A stretch of DNA of 64,000 bases from Lachnospiraceae bacterium (GCA_024681795.1 JAILAD010000042.1:1-64000); one strand, 5' to 3'. Shown: positions 33,248-42,251, counted from the stretch's first letter. Numbers and translations are program-made. Notes: generated by a model from the sequence alone, not told the origin.

Positions 33248-34253
33248 GAATTTTAAATCCCTGGTTACCGGGGATCCGGAGGAGATGTTTGAGTACCTGC
33301 AGACAACTCCTGTATCGGAGAGACTTACCAATCCGTTTACACCGGAAATGCTGAAACTGTTAAAGAAAAGCAACCCGTTCAGACAGACCTATTATTACAT
33401 CGAGGAAAACGGGAAATACGCTTTTTTCATTGTATATGACAGCAGGATGAATATTATGACGCTCGGTAAAAAAGAGTGGATGATGAACGTAAAGACCATC
33501 GGATTTCCGTGTTCTTTTTCCAACAGCGGATACATTACAAACGACCTGGAATTTCTGCTTACCTACTGCAGGAAATTAAAGGGCGGGAAATTAATCCTGA
33601 ATGTGGAGAATCCCGTGAAAATGAAGGGAATGGGATTCGGAGAAACGCTTCCGACCTGTGTGCTTTACTTAAAGCCGGAACATACCTCTTTGGAGAATTA
33701 CTTAAATTCCTTAAGAAGTCCGTACCGGAGAAGAATCCGTCTGGCTTTGAAAAGATGCAGCGATATTAAAACGGAGCATCGTGAATCGGCGCAGGAAGAT
33801 GCCGGTCTGTATGCACTTTATTTAAATACTTATAACAAATCGGAATACAAACTGGAATGTCTGACGGAAGAATTTTTTGAAAGATGTGAAGGCCACCGGA
33901 TTGTTTTTTACAAAGACGATAAACCGGTCGGATTCGTACTTCTTCATAAGGACAAAGAGAAACTGTCGTTTCTTTTCTGCGGAATGGAGTACGGTAAATT
34001 CGAACAGATTACGAATGCGGATTTGTATTTTTATATGCTGCTTCATATTGTGGAGTATGCAATTAACGAAGGCTGCAAAGTAATTGACTTCGGACAGACT
34101 TCGGAACTCACCAAGCTGAAATTCGGCGCGGAACCGGAAAAAAGATATTTTTATGCACAGCATACGAATCCGTTTTTAAATCTGTTTGCGATTCTGGGCA
34201 AAGGTCTTCTGGAATACAAATATGATTTCCCGGATTTCAAGGTGTTCCGGTGA
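33228..34253 (+). CDS. GNAT/FemAB-like acyltransferase B
   Basis: A 341-residue protein. I start at ATG 33228 (AAGGA upstream), which overlaps the previous gene by 20 bases; the frame is open earlier inside that gene. It has a basic segment LRSPYRRRIRLALKR and a C-terminal GNAT-like domain with VGFVLLHKDKEKLSFLFCGM and VIDFGQTSELTKLKFGAEP. The last pattern resembles the Acetyltransf_6 / FemAB-like group that joins acyl or aminoacyl groups. It forms a tight unit with the carrier protein and the first GNAT. Substrate and donor are unknown. Confidence 0.62.
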   Translation: MKKQSDENFKSLVTGDPEEMFEYLQTTPVSERLTNPFTPEMLKLLKKSNPFRQTYYYIEENGKYAFFIVYDSRMNIMTLGKKEWMMNVKTIGFPCSFSNSGYITNDLEFLLTYCRKLKGGKLILNVENPVKMKGMGFGETLPTCVLYLKPEHTSLENYLNSLRSPYRRRIRLALKRCSDIKTEHRESAQEDAGLYALYLNTYNKSEYKLECLTEEFFERCEGHRIVFYKDDKPVGFVLLHKDKEKLSFLFCGMEYGKFEQITNADLYFYMLLHIVEYAINEGCKVIDFGQTSELTKLKFGAEPEKRYFYAQHTNPFLNLFAILGKGLLEYKYDFPDFKVFR

Positions 34254-34341
34254 AGCGACTGTGAAATAAAAAGATTTCTCACATAAATTTCAGGAAGATT
34301 TCTTACGTAAATTAAGAAAAAGATACAGGGAACGGTAATCC

Positions 34342-35709
34342 ATGAACGTACTTCTTTTCAGACCACGTCCTCATAAAGAAACCATAGGTTTGCAGAATGT
34401 CATGATCTGCGAGCCGCTGGAACTTGAGTACATTGCGGCTAATATCGAGCCGCTCGGTCATACCTGCACAATTATCGACATGATCATCGAAAAAAAAGAT
34501 GTCGGCTATTTTGTAAAAAAATACAATCCGGATGTGGTCGGCATTACCGGGTATATTTCGCATGTCAATATCATGAAGGACTATGCAAGAAAAACAAAAG
34601 AAGTAAATCCCGCAATCAAAACAATTATCGGCGGCGTGCATGCCGAAGTGAATCCCGGTGATTTTGAAAGTGAATACGTGGACTATATCATACGTGCAAA
34701 CGGAATCAGAACGTTTATCGAAATTCTGAATTCCATTGAGGGAAAAGGCTCTCCGGCAGAGATAGAATGTGTTTATGCAAAAGACAAACCGGCTCCGAAA
34801 AAAGACACAACGTTTGATTATCGATTTCCGGCCAGGGAAAAAGTGGATGCGTACCGCTCGAAATATTATTACATGTTTCACCGTAACTGCAGTCTGATCA
34901 AGACTTCCTTCGGCTGTCCTTACAACTGCAAATTCTGTTTCTGCAGACAGATTATGGACGACCAGTATTTTGCAAGAAGTCTTGAGAATATTGCCGATGA
35001 ACTCGAGAAAGTAAAAGAGACGGAAATCTATATCGTGGATGATGATTTTCTTGTAGGAAGAAACCGGATTCTGGAATTCTGCGACATTTTGGAAAAGCGG
35101 AATATTCACAAAAAATATTTAATCTACGGCAGGGCGGATTTCATTGCCGCAAATGAAGACGTAATCAGGCGCTTCAAGGAAGTTGGCTTAAGGGCGGTTA
35201 TCGTCGGACTGGAAAGCTGCGACAGTAAACAGCTGGATGATTACAACAAACGAACGAATGTGGAAATAAATGAAAAAGCCGTCGGAATTCTGAAAAAATA
35301 CGACGTGGAATGTTACGGCACGTTTATCCTGGGACTCGACTGGACCTGGGCGGATTTCTCCGCGCTTCATAAATGGATCAAAAAACTCGGACTTGTATTC
35401 GTAAACCTGCAGCCGCTGACACCGCTTCGGGGAACGGATATTTACGAAAAATACAAACCCCGTTTTATCGTCCGTGAGGACGAATACGAAAAATGGGATC
35501 TGGCTCACCTGGTGGTGGAGCCGGAGCATATTTCCGTCAGGAAATATTACTGGTATACGATGGTACTCTACTATCTGATTACCGCAAATCCGGTCAGCTG
35601 GTGGTATATGGTAAAGAAATACGGACTTCACGATACCTTAAAGCTTACCGTCGGTGCAGGCAGGGTAAATACACAGTACTGGAAGAAACTGATTAAGGGC
35701 GAAGGCTGA
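34342..35709 (+). CDS. B12-binding-domain radical SAM protein 1
   Basis: A 455-residue enzyme. Residues about 1-135 form a Rossmann-like cobalamin-binding domain with CEPLELEYIAANIEPLG and IIGGVHAE, but without the DxHxxG lower-ligand motif. The radical SAM cluster motif is CPYNCKFC at residues 192-199. Later segments (IYIVDDDFLVGR, YLIYGRADFIAAN, VIVGLES) fit the SAM barrel. The C-terminus is rich in Tyr and Trp. Such class B enzymes methylate or rearrange unactivated carbons. This is the first of five consecutive genes of this type; an 88-base gap separates it from the GNAT gene. Confidence 0.85.
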   Translation: MNVLLFRPRPHKETIGLQNVMICEPLELEYIAANIEPLGHTCTIIDMIIEKKDVGYFVKKYNPDVVGITGYISHVNIMKDYARKTKEVNPAIKTIIGGVHAEVNPGDFESEYVDYIIRANGIRTFIEILNSIEGKGSPAEIECVYAKDKPAPKKDTTFDYRFPAREKVDAYRSKYYYMFHRNCSLIKTSFGCPYNCKFCFCRQIMDDQYFARSLENIADELEKVKETEIYIVDDDFLVGRNRILEFCDILEKRNIHKKYLIYGRADFIAANEDVIRRFKEVGLRAVIVGLESCDSKQLDDYNKRTNVEINEKAVGILKKYDVECYGTFILGLDWTWADFSALHKWIKKLGLVFVNLQPLTPLRGTDIYEKYKPRFIVREDEYEKWDLAHLVVEPEHISVRKYYWYTMVLYYLITANPVSWWYMVKKYGLHDTLKLTVGAGRVNTQYWKKLIKGEG

Positions 35710-35725
35710 TGAACGGAGAATTGAT

Positions 35726-37066
35726 TTGAAAGAGATTTATCAAAAGAAAAAACTGAAGGTTTTGTTAATCCGGCCGAAATACACTTCACTGGTTGCACAT
35801 CTGGAGCCGCTGGGGCTTGAGTACCTTGCCGGTCTTGCAAAAGAACTCGGAATCGAATGCGAAATTCATGATGAATTCGACCGTCCCTGGACGTTCCGTC
35901 TTGAGAGAATGTGCAATATCATCAGAAAGGGCGGCTATAATTTTGTCGGTCTGAATGCGAACGCGAATACCGTTGACTATATCATTAAGCGCGCAAAACA
36001 GCTGAAAAAACGTTTTCCGGATTTAACGATTATGGTAGGCGGACCGGAAGCGGAAATGAATTATCCGGAGTTTCTGACGGATGATATCGATCTGGTTTAT
36101 TACGATAACGGTTTGAAAACCCTGAAGGCAATCTGGGAGGCAGGACTGGATGTCAATGTCATGGACGAACAGACCGGAATTGCCTTTCGAAAAAACGGGG
36201 AATGGGTTGTGAAGGAAAAAGGCCCGTCTGTTGACGGATTTATCAATAAACCCGACCGGACCGCATTTTACAGGGGATTAAAAAAGAACTACATCTTCAT
36301 GAAAGGAAAGTATGCACTTTCCAAGGCATCTTTCTCATGCCCCTTTTCCTGTTCGTTCTGTTACTGTACCAAGATGAACTCGGGCCGTTATACGGAACGT
36401 AATCTTGAGGAGGTGCTGAATGATATCGAGGAGATCAAACACGATAAAATATGGTTTGTGGATGATACGTTTTTCTATCACAAGGAACGCGTCATTCAGT
36501 TCTGTGAGGAAGTAATCAGGCGCGGAATCAAGAAGGAATTCATGGCATATGCCAGAGCGGATTTCATCGCCGCAAATCCGGATATTCTGCCGCTTGCCTA
36601 CAAAGCGGGATTCCGGGATATCTTAATCGGCCTGGAAGCCATCACCGATGAACAGCTGGATGATTATAATAAGCAGACTTCCCGCGATGACAACATTAAT
36701 GCAATTAAAAATCTGCATGACAACAACATCGTGTGCAACGGACTTTTCGTAATCAATTATACGGCAACCAGAAAAGATTTTCACAATCTGATGAAATTTA
36801 TCAAGGACAATAATCTGCTGTGGGTGGTATTCGGAATCTTTACTCCGTATAAGGGAACGGATGCCTATGACGAGTATAAGGATCAGGTAATCGGTTTTAA
36901 ATCCTGGCGGCTTGACGGAACGCATATTACAATTAAGCCTACGAATATGTCTTCTTTTGAATACATGCTCCGGTACTACTGGATTCATGTTTTAACATAT
37001 CCGAAGATTATGGTCAGAACGCTCTTCGGAACCGGATACGACACAAAACGGAAGGGCTGGTTTTAA
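35726..37066 (+). CDS. B12-binding-domain radical SAM protein 2
   Basis: A 446-residue paralogue of its neighbours, with an N-terminal cobalamin-binding-like domain (HLEPLGLEYLAGLAKELG; MVGGPEAE) and the cluster motif CPFSCSFC at 205-212. FVDDTFFYHKER and FMAYARADFIAAN are shared with the other members. The start is TTG at 35726, seven bases after GGAG; no ATG start is available near it. It lies 16 bases after the first paralogue. A His lower ligand for cobalamin is not seen, so B12 binding is inferred from the domain fold. Confidence 0.85.
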   Translation: MKEIYQKKKLKVLLIRPKYTSLVAHLEPLGLEYLAGLAKELGIECEIHDEFDRPWTFRLERMCNIIRKGGYNFVGLNANANTVDYIIKRAKQLKKRFPDLTIMVGGPEAEMNYPEFLTDDIDLVYYDNGLKTLKAIWEAGLDVNVMDEQTGIAFRKNGEWVVKEKGPSVDGFINKPDRTAFYRGLKKNYIFMKGKYALSKASFSCPFSCSFCYCTKMNSGRYTERNLEEVLNDIEEIKHDKIWFVDDTFFYHKERVIQFCEEVIRRGIKKEFMAYARADFIAANPDILPLAYKAGFRDILIGLEAITDEQLDDYNKQTSRDDNINAIKNLHDNNIVCNGLFVINYTATRKDFHNLMKFIKDNNLLWVVFGIFTPYKGTDAYDEYKDQVIGFKSWRLDGTHITIKPTNMSSFEYMLRYYWIHVLTYPKIMVRTLFGTGYDTKRKGWF

Positions 37067-37080
37067 ATGAGGAATGCGAT

Positions 37081-38403
37081 ATGAAACAGAAATACATGTT
37101 TGTGCGTGTGGATTACGATAAGAGAGTTGCGAGTCTTGAACCGCTCGGTCTTGAATACCTGGTTGCATGCGTGAAAGCGGAAAACAGAGAAGGCTTTATT
37201 TATGATGAAAGCATCGTCAGCCGCTTCGGAAGAAAAGCGAGGCTTTTGCGCATGGTGGACGAAAACCACGTAACCATCGCAGGCTTCAGCATAATGTCCC
37301 ATACGGCATGGTACGATCTGGAATTAATCCGTTTCTTAAAAAAGAAACGACCGGACGTAAAAATCATGGTAGGCGGGCCTGAGGTCGTAATCAATCATGA
37401 GGACTTCCTTCTGGAGGAAGTGGATTATGTGTCTTATGACAATGGTCTGGATTCCTTCCGGCTTGCAATCCGAAACGATTTCGACGTGGAAACGCTGAAA
37501 AACTGCAGCGGCTTTTCCTTCCGGGTAAACGGAGAATGGGTGCAGAATCTGAAAGGAGAACCCATTTCCGATTACGGGATTTTACCGGACCGGAGCCATT
37601 TTTACGAAAACAGAAGCAAATTCAAAGTGCTTGCAAAAGGCTGTTTTTCCATGATGAAAACATCTTTTTCCTGCCCGCAGAACTGCAAATTCTGTATTTC
37701 GCGTCAGTTTAACAGCTGTGCTTACCGGGAACGTGATATAGACGCGGTAATCGATGAAATCATTCATCTCGATAATGATAAGATTTTTATCATCGATGAT
37801 GACTTCCTGGTAAACAAAGAGCGTGTGAAATATTTCTGCGAACGGCTTCTGGAATTAAACCAGCATAAGACGATTATGATCTTTTCCCGTGCGGACAGTA
37901 TTGTCAGGTGTGAAGACATTATGCCGTTAATATACAAGGCGGGCATTCGCGACATGCTTGTGGGCCTGGAAGCGGTTGAGGATACGACGCTCGAGAAATA
38001 CAACAAGAATTCCAGCGTAACCGTCAATAAAAAAGCGGTAAAGATTCTGCGCGATTTTAACATGGTCTGCGTCGGTCTGTTTGTAATCAACTATGATTTC
38101 AAACACAAAGATTTTATGAACATCAATAAGTTTATCCGCGACGAAAAACTGATCTGGGTATTGTTCTCGATTCTGATTCCGTTTAAGGGCACACCCGTAT
38201 ATGAAGAAAACAAGGATAAACTCTATCGTTATAAATACAGCAGAACCGGCGGAACCAGCGTTTTAATGCGTCCGAGTCATATGCCGATGTTGCTTTTCAA
38301 ACTGGAATTTCATTTTCTTTACTATGTCAATTACCCGCGCATTTACTGGGCCGGGATAACACATTTGTTTAACAAAAGGTATCGTAATAATTCGGAGACT
38401 TAA
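37081..38403 (+). CDS. B12-binding-domain radical SAM protein 3
   Basis: A 440-residue paralogue. The N-terminal domain has SLEPLGLEYLVACVKAE and MVGGPEVV, and the radical SAM cluster motif is CPQNCKFC at 198-205. The segment FIIDDDFLVNKERVKYF matches the second paralogue. The usual YGRADFIAAN is changed to FSRADSIVRC, so this copy differs in the substrate barrel. It starts 14 bases after the preceding gene, with GAGGA before the ATG. The substrate is unknown. Confidence 0.85.
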   Translation: MKQKYMFVRVDYDKRVASLEPLGLEYLVACVKAENREGFIYDESIVSRFGRKARLLRMVDENHVTIAGFSIMSHTAWYDLELIRFLKKKRPDVKIMVGGPEVVINHEDFLLEEVDYVSYDNGLDSFRLAIRNDFDVETLKNCSGFSFRVNGEWVQNLKGEPISDYGILPDRSHFYENRSKFKVLAKGCFSMMKTSFSCPQNCKFCISRQFNSCAYRERDIDAVIDEIIHLDNDKIFIIDDDFLVNKERVKYFCERLLELNQHKTIMIFSRADSIVRCEDIMPLIYKAGIRDMLVGLEAVEDTTLEKYNKNSSVTVNKKAVKILRDFNMVCVGLFVINYDFKHKDFMNINKFIRDEKLIWVLFSILIPFKGTPVYEENKDKLYRYKYSRTGGTSVLMRPSHMPMLLFKLEFHFLYYVNYPRIYWAGITHLFNKRYRNNSET

Positions 38404-38408
38404 TCGGC

Positions 38409-39794
38409 GTGAATATACTTCTCATAAAACCGGAAACAGTGGGAATATTCAGTTATACCTATCTTGTGGAGCACGAGCCTTTGGAGATGGAATATCTCTA
38501 CACCGTGTTTACCGCAATGGGTCATCACGCCGTAATTTACGACCGCAGATACGAGCTGACTTCCATGAAGAAGAAAATCAGGGAAGAAAATCCAGACGTA
38601 ATCTGCGTGACAGGATACATTACACAGCAAAAACTTGTATACCGTTACTGTGAGGTAATTAAGGCATACAGACCGGAGATCAAAATCATTCTCGGCGGTT
38701 CTAACGTGGAAATCAATTACGAAAATTATTTTGATTCCAAAGCAGATTATCTCTATCATTTAAGCGGTCTTGAGAATCAGAAAAAACTGATCCGGTATAT
38801 CGAGCAGGAAAAGAAACGGACAGATGCAGCTGAATCAGAGGAACTGAAACTGGAAGACATTCCGGGAATCTGTTACCGGAAGAACGGGGAGTGGAAAGTA
38901 AATCCGAAGGTTGTGGAAACACCGGCGGATTTGCCGATACCGGACAGGACGTATTTTTATAAAAATAAAAAACGCTTCCGGTATCTTTGTTTCAAACCGC
39001 TGGCACTGGTAAAGAATTCTTACAGCTGCAGGAAAAAATGTAATTTCTGTTTCTGTACGAACCGAAACAGCGGAAGGTATGCATGCAGAAGCGTGGAGAG
39101 TCTGGTGGACGAAATTGCGTCCCTTGACGTTCCCGCAATTCATATTACAGACGATGATTTCTTAATTGACGAAGCGTATTTAAAAGAGTTCATTCGCCTG
39201 ATCCGGGAGAAGGATATCCATAAGGAATACCTGATTTACGGGCGTGCGGATTTCATTGCACATCACGAGGAACTGATGAAGGAACTTGCCGATATCGGTC
39301 TGAAACTGATCATGGTAGGACTTGAGGCGACAAGTGAAGAGGAACTGGATTCCTATAATAAAAAAGTGACGGTTTCCGAAAATGAAGAATGCATCCGGAT
39401 TCTTTCCGAGAACGATATTTTCTGCGCGGGACTGTTTATCGTTCATCCCGGAATGACGAAGGAAGACTTTAAAAAACTGTATGACTGGATTGCGGCAAGG
39501 GATATCATTCCGACCGTCTCGGTATTTACACCGATGCAGGGTTCTGCCATGTATAAAAAATATGAAAGTCAGATGATTGACCGGGATGTTACGAAACAGG
39601 ATTTATTCCATTGCCTTCTGAAACCGGAGCATATGAGCGTAAGACAGTTTACGCGTGAGTATTATAAATTGTCGATGGGACTGGCATTTAAAAACCGGAA
39701 ATCTAAACTGTATTCCAAAAATAATTATTTCGGCGCGATGCTGTATGTTATAAAGGTTATTTTTGTGAAACTGAAGCGGGCGATTGCATTATGA
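38409..39794 (+). CDS. B12-binding-domain radical SAM protein 4
   Basis: A 461-residue paralogue. The start is GTG at 38409, five bases after the previous stop. The N-terminal domain has EHEPLEMEYLYTVF and ILGGSNVE. An acidic insertion (TDAAESEELKLED) follows at about residues 138-150. The cluster motif CRKKCNFC is at 207-214, and HITDDDFLIDEAYLKEF and YLIYGRADFIAHH show the family relation. Its stop overlaps the start of the fifth gene by four bases (ATGA), so both are coupled in translation. Confidence 0.85.
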   Translation: MNILLIKPETVGIFSYTYLVEHEPLEMEYLYTVFTAMGHHAVIYDRRYELTSMKKKIREENPDVICVTGYITQQKLVYRYCEVIKAYRPEIKIILGGSNVEINYENYFDSKADYLYHLSGLENQKKLIRYIEQEKKRTDAAESEELKLEDIPGICYRKNGEWKVNPKVVETPADLPIPDRTYFYKNKKRFRYLCFKPLALVKNSYSCRKKCNFCFCTNRNSGRYACRSVESLVDEIASLDVPAIHITDDDFLIDEAYLKEFIRLIREKDIHKEYLIYGRADFIAHHEELMKELADIGLKLIMVGLEATSEEELDSYNKKVTVSENEECIRILSENDIFCAGLFIVHPGMTKEDFKKLYDWIAARDIIPTVSVFTPMQGSAMYKKYESQMIDRDVTKQDLFHCLLKPEHMSVRQFTREYYKLSMGLAFKNRKSKLYSKNNYFGAMLYVIKVIFVKLKRAIAL

Positions 39795-41110
39795 AAAATA
39801 AGATTCTGCTGATTCAACCAACTCCATATGACCAGTACGGAAACCTTGTAAAAAAGCACAGGCTTTATTTTGTCGGGCTTGCGCTTCCGCTCCTTGCCGC
39901 ACTTACACCGGATGATTTTGAAGTGGAAATCTGTTATGAAACCATTGAGGATGTTCCCTTTGATACCGATGCGGAACTGATCGGAATCTCCAGCATGGGA
40001 CATGCCGTAATGCGTACGATTGACATTGCAAATAAATTCAGGGAACTCGGAAAGACGGTAGTTCTCGGCGGCTATATGGTTTCGCTTATGCCGGAAGAAG
40101 CACAGAAATACTGCGATGCCGTAATGATCGGTGATTCCGAGGAAACCTGGGGAGAGATGATTGAGGATTACCGGAACGGAACGTTAAAGAAAGTCTATAA
40201 AAAGAAACTTGAAAAACTTGTCACTCCGCTTCCGAAATATGAACTGATTCTGAATAAGAAAATCGGAAATTTTCTACCTGTCCAGGCAGGACGGGGATGC
40301 CCGAAAACCTGCAGTTTCTGTTCGATTTACTGCCTGTATCACGGGCAGTATTTAAGGAGGGAAATTCCGGATGTGATCCGTGACATCAAGCGTGTGAAGG
40401 AACTTGGTTTTAAGCAGTTTCTTCTTCTTGATGACAATCTTTTTTCCAACCGTGATTATGCAATGGCGCTTTGCGCGGAAATAAAGAAACTCAAAATGAA
40501 ATGGATGACGCAGTGTTCCATTGACATTTCACAGGATGAAGAATTATTAAAAGTTGTTTCGGAGGCAGGATGCTATGTTTTAAGTTTCGGTCTTGAAAGC
40601 ATCAGCCGGGAAAGTCTGGTCGGCATGCAGAAAGCCTGGGCGCATCCGGACCGGTATTCCGAGCAGCTGAAAATCATCAGAAAATACGGAATCGATGTTT
40701 CGACCGAAATGGTGGTCGGCGCGGAGGGTGATACGCTGGAATCCATTCGGGAAACCGCAAAATTTATTGAAGACAACAAAATTACAGTGCCGAGATTCTA
40801 TATTCTGACACCGATTCCCGGGACGCAGTATTATGACGAAATGAAGGAACAGAACCGGATCTACAATACCGACATGTATTCTTACAATTCATGTGAAGCG
40901 GTTCATATTCCGAAAAACATGACACCGGAGGAACTGACAAAAGCATACTGGGATTTGTATAATGAAGTCTATTCCTACAGGAGTATTTTCCGGCGCACGA
41001 TTTTTGTAAAAAATTTCTGGAGAAGACCGTTTACTTCGTTCTTCTATCTGGGGGTGAATTTATTTTACAGAAAACATATTAAACACGGTATCGTACCGAA
41101 TATTGTTTAA
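39791..41110 (+). CDS. B12-binding-domain radical SAM protein 5, divergent
   Basis: A 439-residue protein with the same two-domain plan but clearly further from the other four. The cobalamin-binding-like domain has LALPLLAALTPDDFEVEICY and VVLGGYMVSLMPEEAQ; the cluster motif is CPKTCSFC at 170-177. The shared RADFIAAN segment is replaced by TQCSIDISQDEELLK, and GAEGDTLESI resembles the BchE/HpnP-like group. The distance suggests a different reaction on the same pathway. The gene ends in a triple 14-base repeat that covers its stop codon. Confidence 0.84.
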   Translation: MKNKILLIQPTPYDQYGNLVKKHRLYFVGLALPLLAALTPDDFEVEICYETIEDVPFDTDAELIGISSMGHAVMRTIDIANKFRELGKTVVLGGYMVSLMPEEAQKYCDAVMIGDSEETWGEMIEDYRNGTLKKVYKKKLEKLVTPLPKYELILNKKIGNFLPVQAGRGCPKTCSFCSIYCLYHGQYLRREIPDVIRDIKRVKELGFKQFLLLDDNLFSNRDYAMALCAEIKKLKMKWMTQCSIDISQDEELLKVVSEAGCYVLSFGLESISRESLVGMQKAWAHPDRYSEQLKIIRKYGIDVSTEMVVGAEGDTLESIRETAKFIEDNKITVPRFYILTPIPGTQYYDEMKEQNRIYNTDMYSYNSCEAVHIPKNMTPEELTKAYWDLYNEVYSYRSIFRRTIFVKNFWRRPFTSFFYLGVNLFYRKHIKHGIVPNIV

Positions 41111-41148
41111 AGGATTACATTTAAGGGATTAAGTTTAAAGGATTATAT
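41107..41148 (+). repeat. Three tandem 14-base repeats
   Basis: TTAA(A/G)GGATTA(C/A/T)(A)(T) units at 41107-41120, 41121-41134 and 41135-41148. The first overlaps the TAA stop of radical SAM gene 5, and the array ends 18 bases before the next ATG. Confidence 0.6.
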
Positions 41149-41166
41149 TGACAAGAGAAGTGTAAA

Positions 41167-41511
41167 ATGAGCGACGAAAACAAAAACATGAATCAGAATG
41201 AGAATACTTCCGCTGAAGAATCGTCTTTATACGGCGAGTGGAAGACGGTAGGAAAAGGACTCGGAAAGACATTCTCCGGGCTCGGAAAAACGTTAATCAA
41301 AACCGCAAAAATCGGAATTGAGAAGGCAGATGACTGGGCAGAGGACAGAGAAAGGGTTGACCGTTCCGCCGAGGTGGAAGATATGAAGGCAGGATGGAAG
41401 ACATTCGGCGGTGATTTTGTCGACTCTGCACAGGATGTCGGCAAGACCACGGTAAAAAGCGTGAAGGCCGGTGCACAGGCCGTAAGCAGCGATGACGGAA
41501 AACAGGAATGA
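41167..41511 (+). CDS. Small charged hypothetical protein
   Basis: A 114-residue protein with an Asn/Glu-rich start and amphipathic segments containing GKGLGKTFSGLGKTLIKTA and SAQDVGKTTVKSVKAGAQA, a Gly/Lys-spaced pattern seen in surface-associated helices and phasin-like or YtxH-like proteins. There is no signal peptide or membrane helix. Its stop overlaps the next start (ATGA), so the two proteins are probably made in matched amounts and may interact. No function can be given. Confidence 0.65.
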   Translation: MSDENKNMNQNENTSAEESSLYGEWKTVGKGLGKTFSGLGKTLIKTAKIGIEKADDWAEDRERVDRSAEVEDMKAGWKTFGGDFVDSAQDVGKTTVKSVKAGAQAVSSDDGKQE

Positions 41512-42251
41512 TTGACGGGGAATTATTCGGACGTGCAAAAGAGCAGATGCTTTGGAAACGGCAGGGAGAGCGCGGGATCGGAACACTTTCCGAAAAAAGT
41601 GTCCACTCCGTGCTGAAATATTATTATGCGCCCGACGAAAAATATCATGAAGTTAAAATCGGAACGTATTTTGCAGATGCGTGTGTGGAAGGTGATATAT
41701 ACGAAATCCAGACCAGAGATTTTTATAAACTGAATGAGAAACTGGAGGAATTCATTAACACGTTCGGAATGGACGTGACGATTGTGTATCCGGTTCCCGT
41801 CGAGAATACATTAATCTGGATAGATCCCGATACCGGAGAAGTGAAAAAAAGCAGAACCGTTAAAGCGCCGAAAAAGATTTATAAAGTGTTTCGTGAACTT
41901 TACGGGATTCGGGATTTTCTTGGGAATCCGAAACTTCATCTTTGCATTGCCTGTTTAAAGACCGAAGATTACAGACTTCTTGACGGATACGGAAAAGACC
42001 GGAAGAAGAGGGCAACCAAAACGGACAGGGTTCCGGTTGAATTCAAAGAAGAATTTTACTTTGACGGTGTAAAGGATGCGCTCATACTTTTCCCGGAAAG
42101 TCTCCCGGATGAATTTACGGCAGCTGATTTCAGGAAAGCAACGGGACTGGGTGCGAACGATGCATCGGTCGGGCTGCTTTTATTTTACAGACTCGGAGTA
42201 TTATGTCGCAGAAAAGAAGGAAGAAGTTTTGTTTATCGGAAAGAAAACTGA
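41508..42251 (+). CDS. Hypothetical protein with possible PD-(D/E)XK nuclease-like fold
   Basis: A 247-residue cytoplasmic protein of unknown function. The order of an N-terminal Glu helix (GTLSEKSVHSVLKYYY), then YFADACVEGDIYEIQTRDFY with an Asp and an E-x-Q, resembles the E...D...ExK/Q arrangement of PD-(D/E)XK nucleases. The C-terminal 60 residues (LPDEFTAADFRKATGL, SVGLLLFYRLGVLCRRKEG) look like a winged helix. These assignments come from pattern only. The gene is coupled to the small protein upstream by an ATGA overlap. Confidence 0.6.
   Translation: MIDGELFGRAKEQMLWKRQGERGIGTLSEKSVHSVLKYYYAPDEKYHEVKIGTYFADACVEGDIYEIQTRDFYKLNEKLEEFINTFGMDVTIVYPVPVENTLIWIDPDTGEVKKSRTVKAPKKIYKVFRELYGIRDFLGNPKLHLCIACLKTEDYRLLDGYGKDRKKRATKTDRVPVEFKEEFYFDGVKDALILFPESLPDEFTAADFRKATGLGANDASVGLLLFYRLGVLCRRKEGRSFVYRKEN

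Noticed and set aside
34265..34320. Two similar AT-rich segments (GATTTCTCACATAAA, GATTTCTTACGTAAA) before radical SAM gene 1
   Set aside because: Similarity is short and imperfect and there is no promoter-like element with correct spacing; not strong enough to call an operator or start site.
34312..35109. 265-codon minus-strand frame opposite radical SAM gene 1
   Set aside because: The plus strand carries the radical SAM cluster motif and a domain-consistent protein; the minus frame has no start signal or motif.
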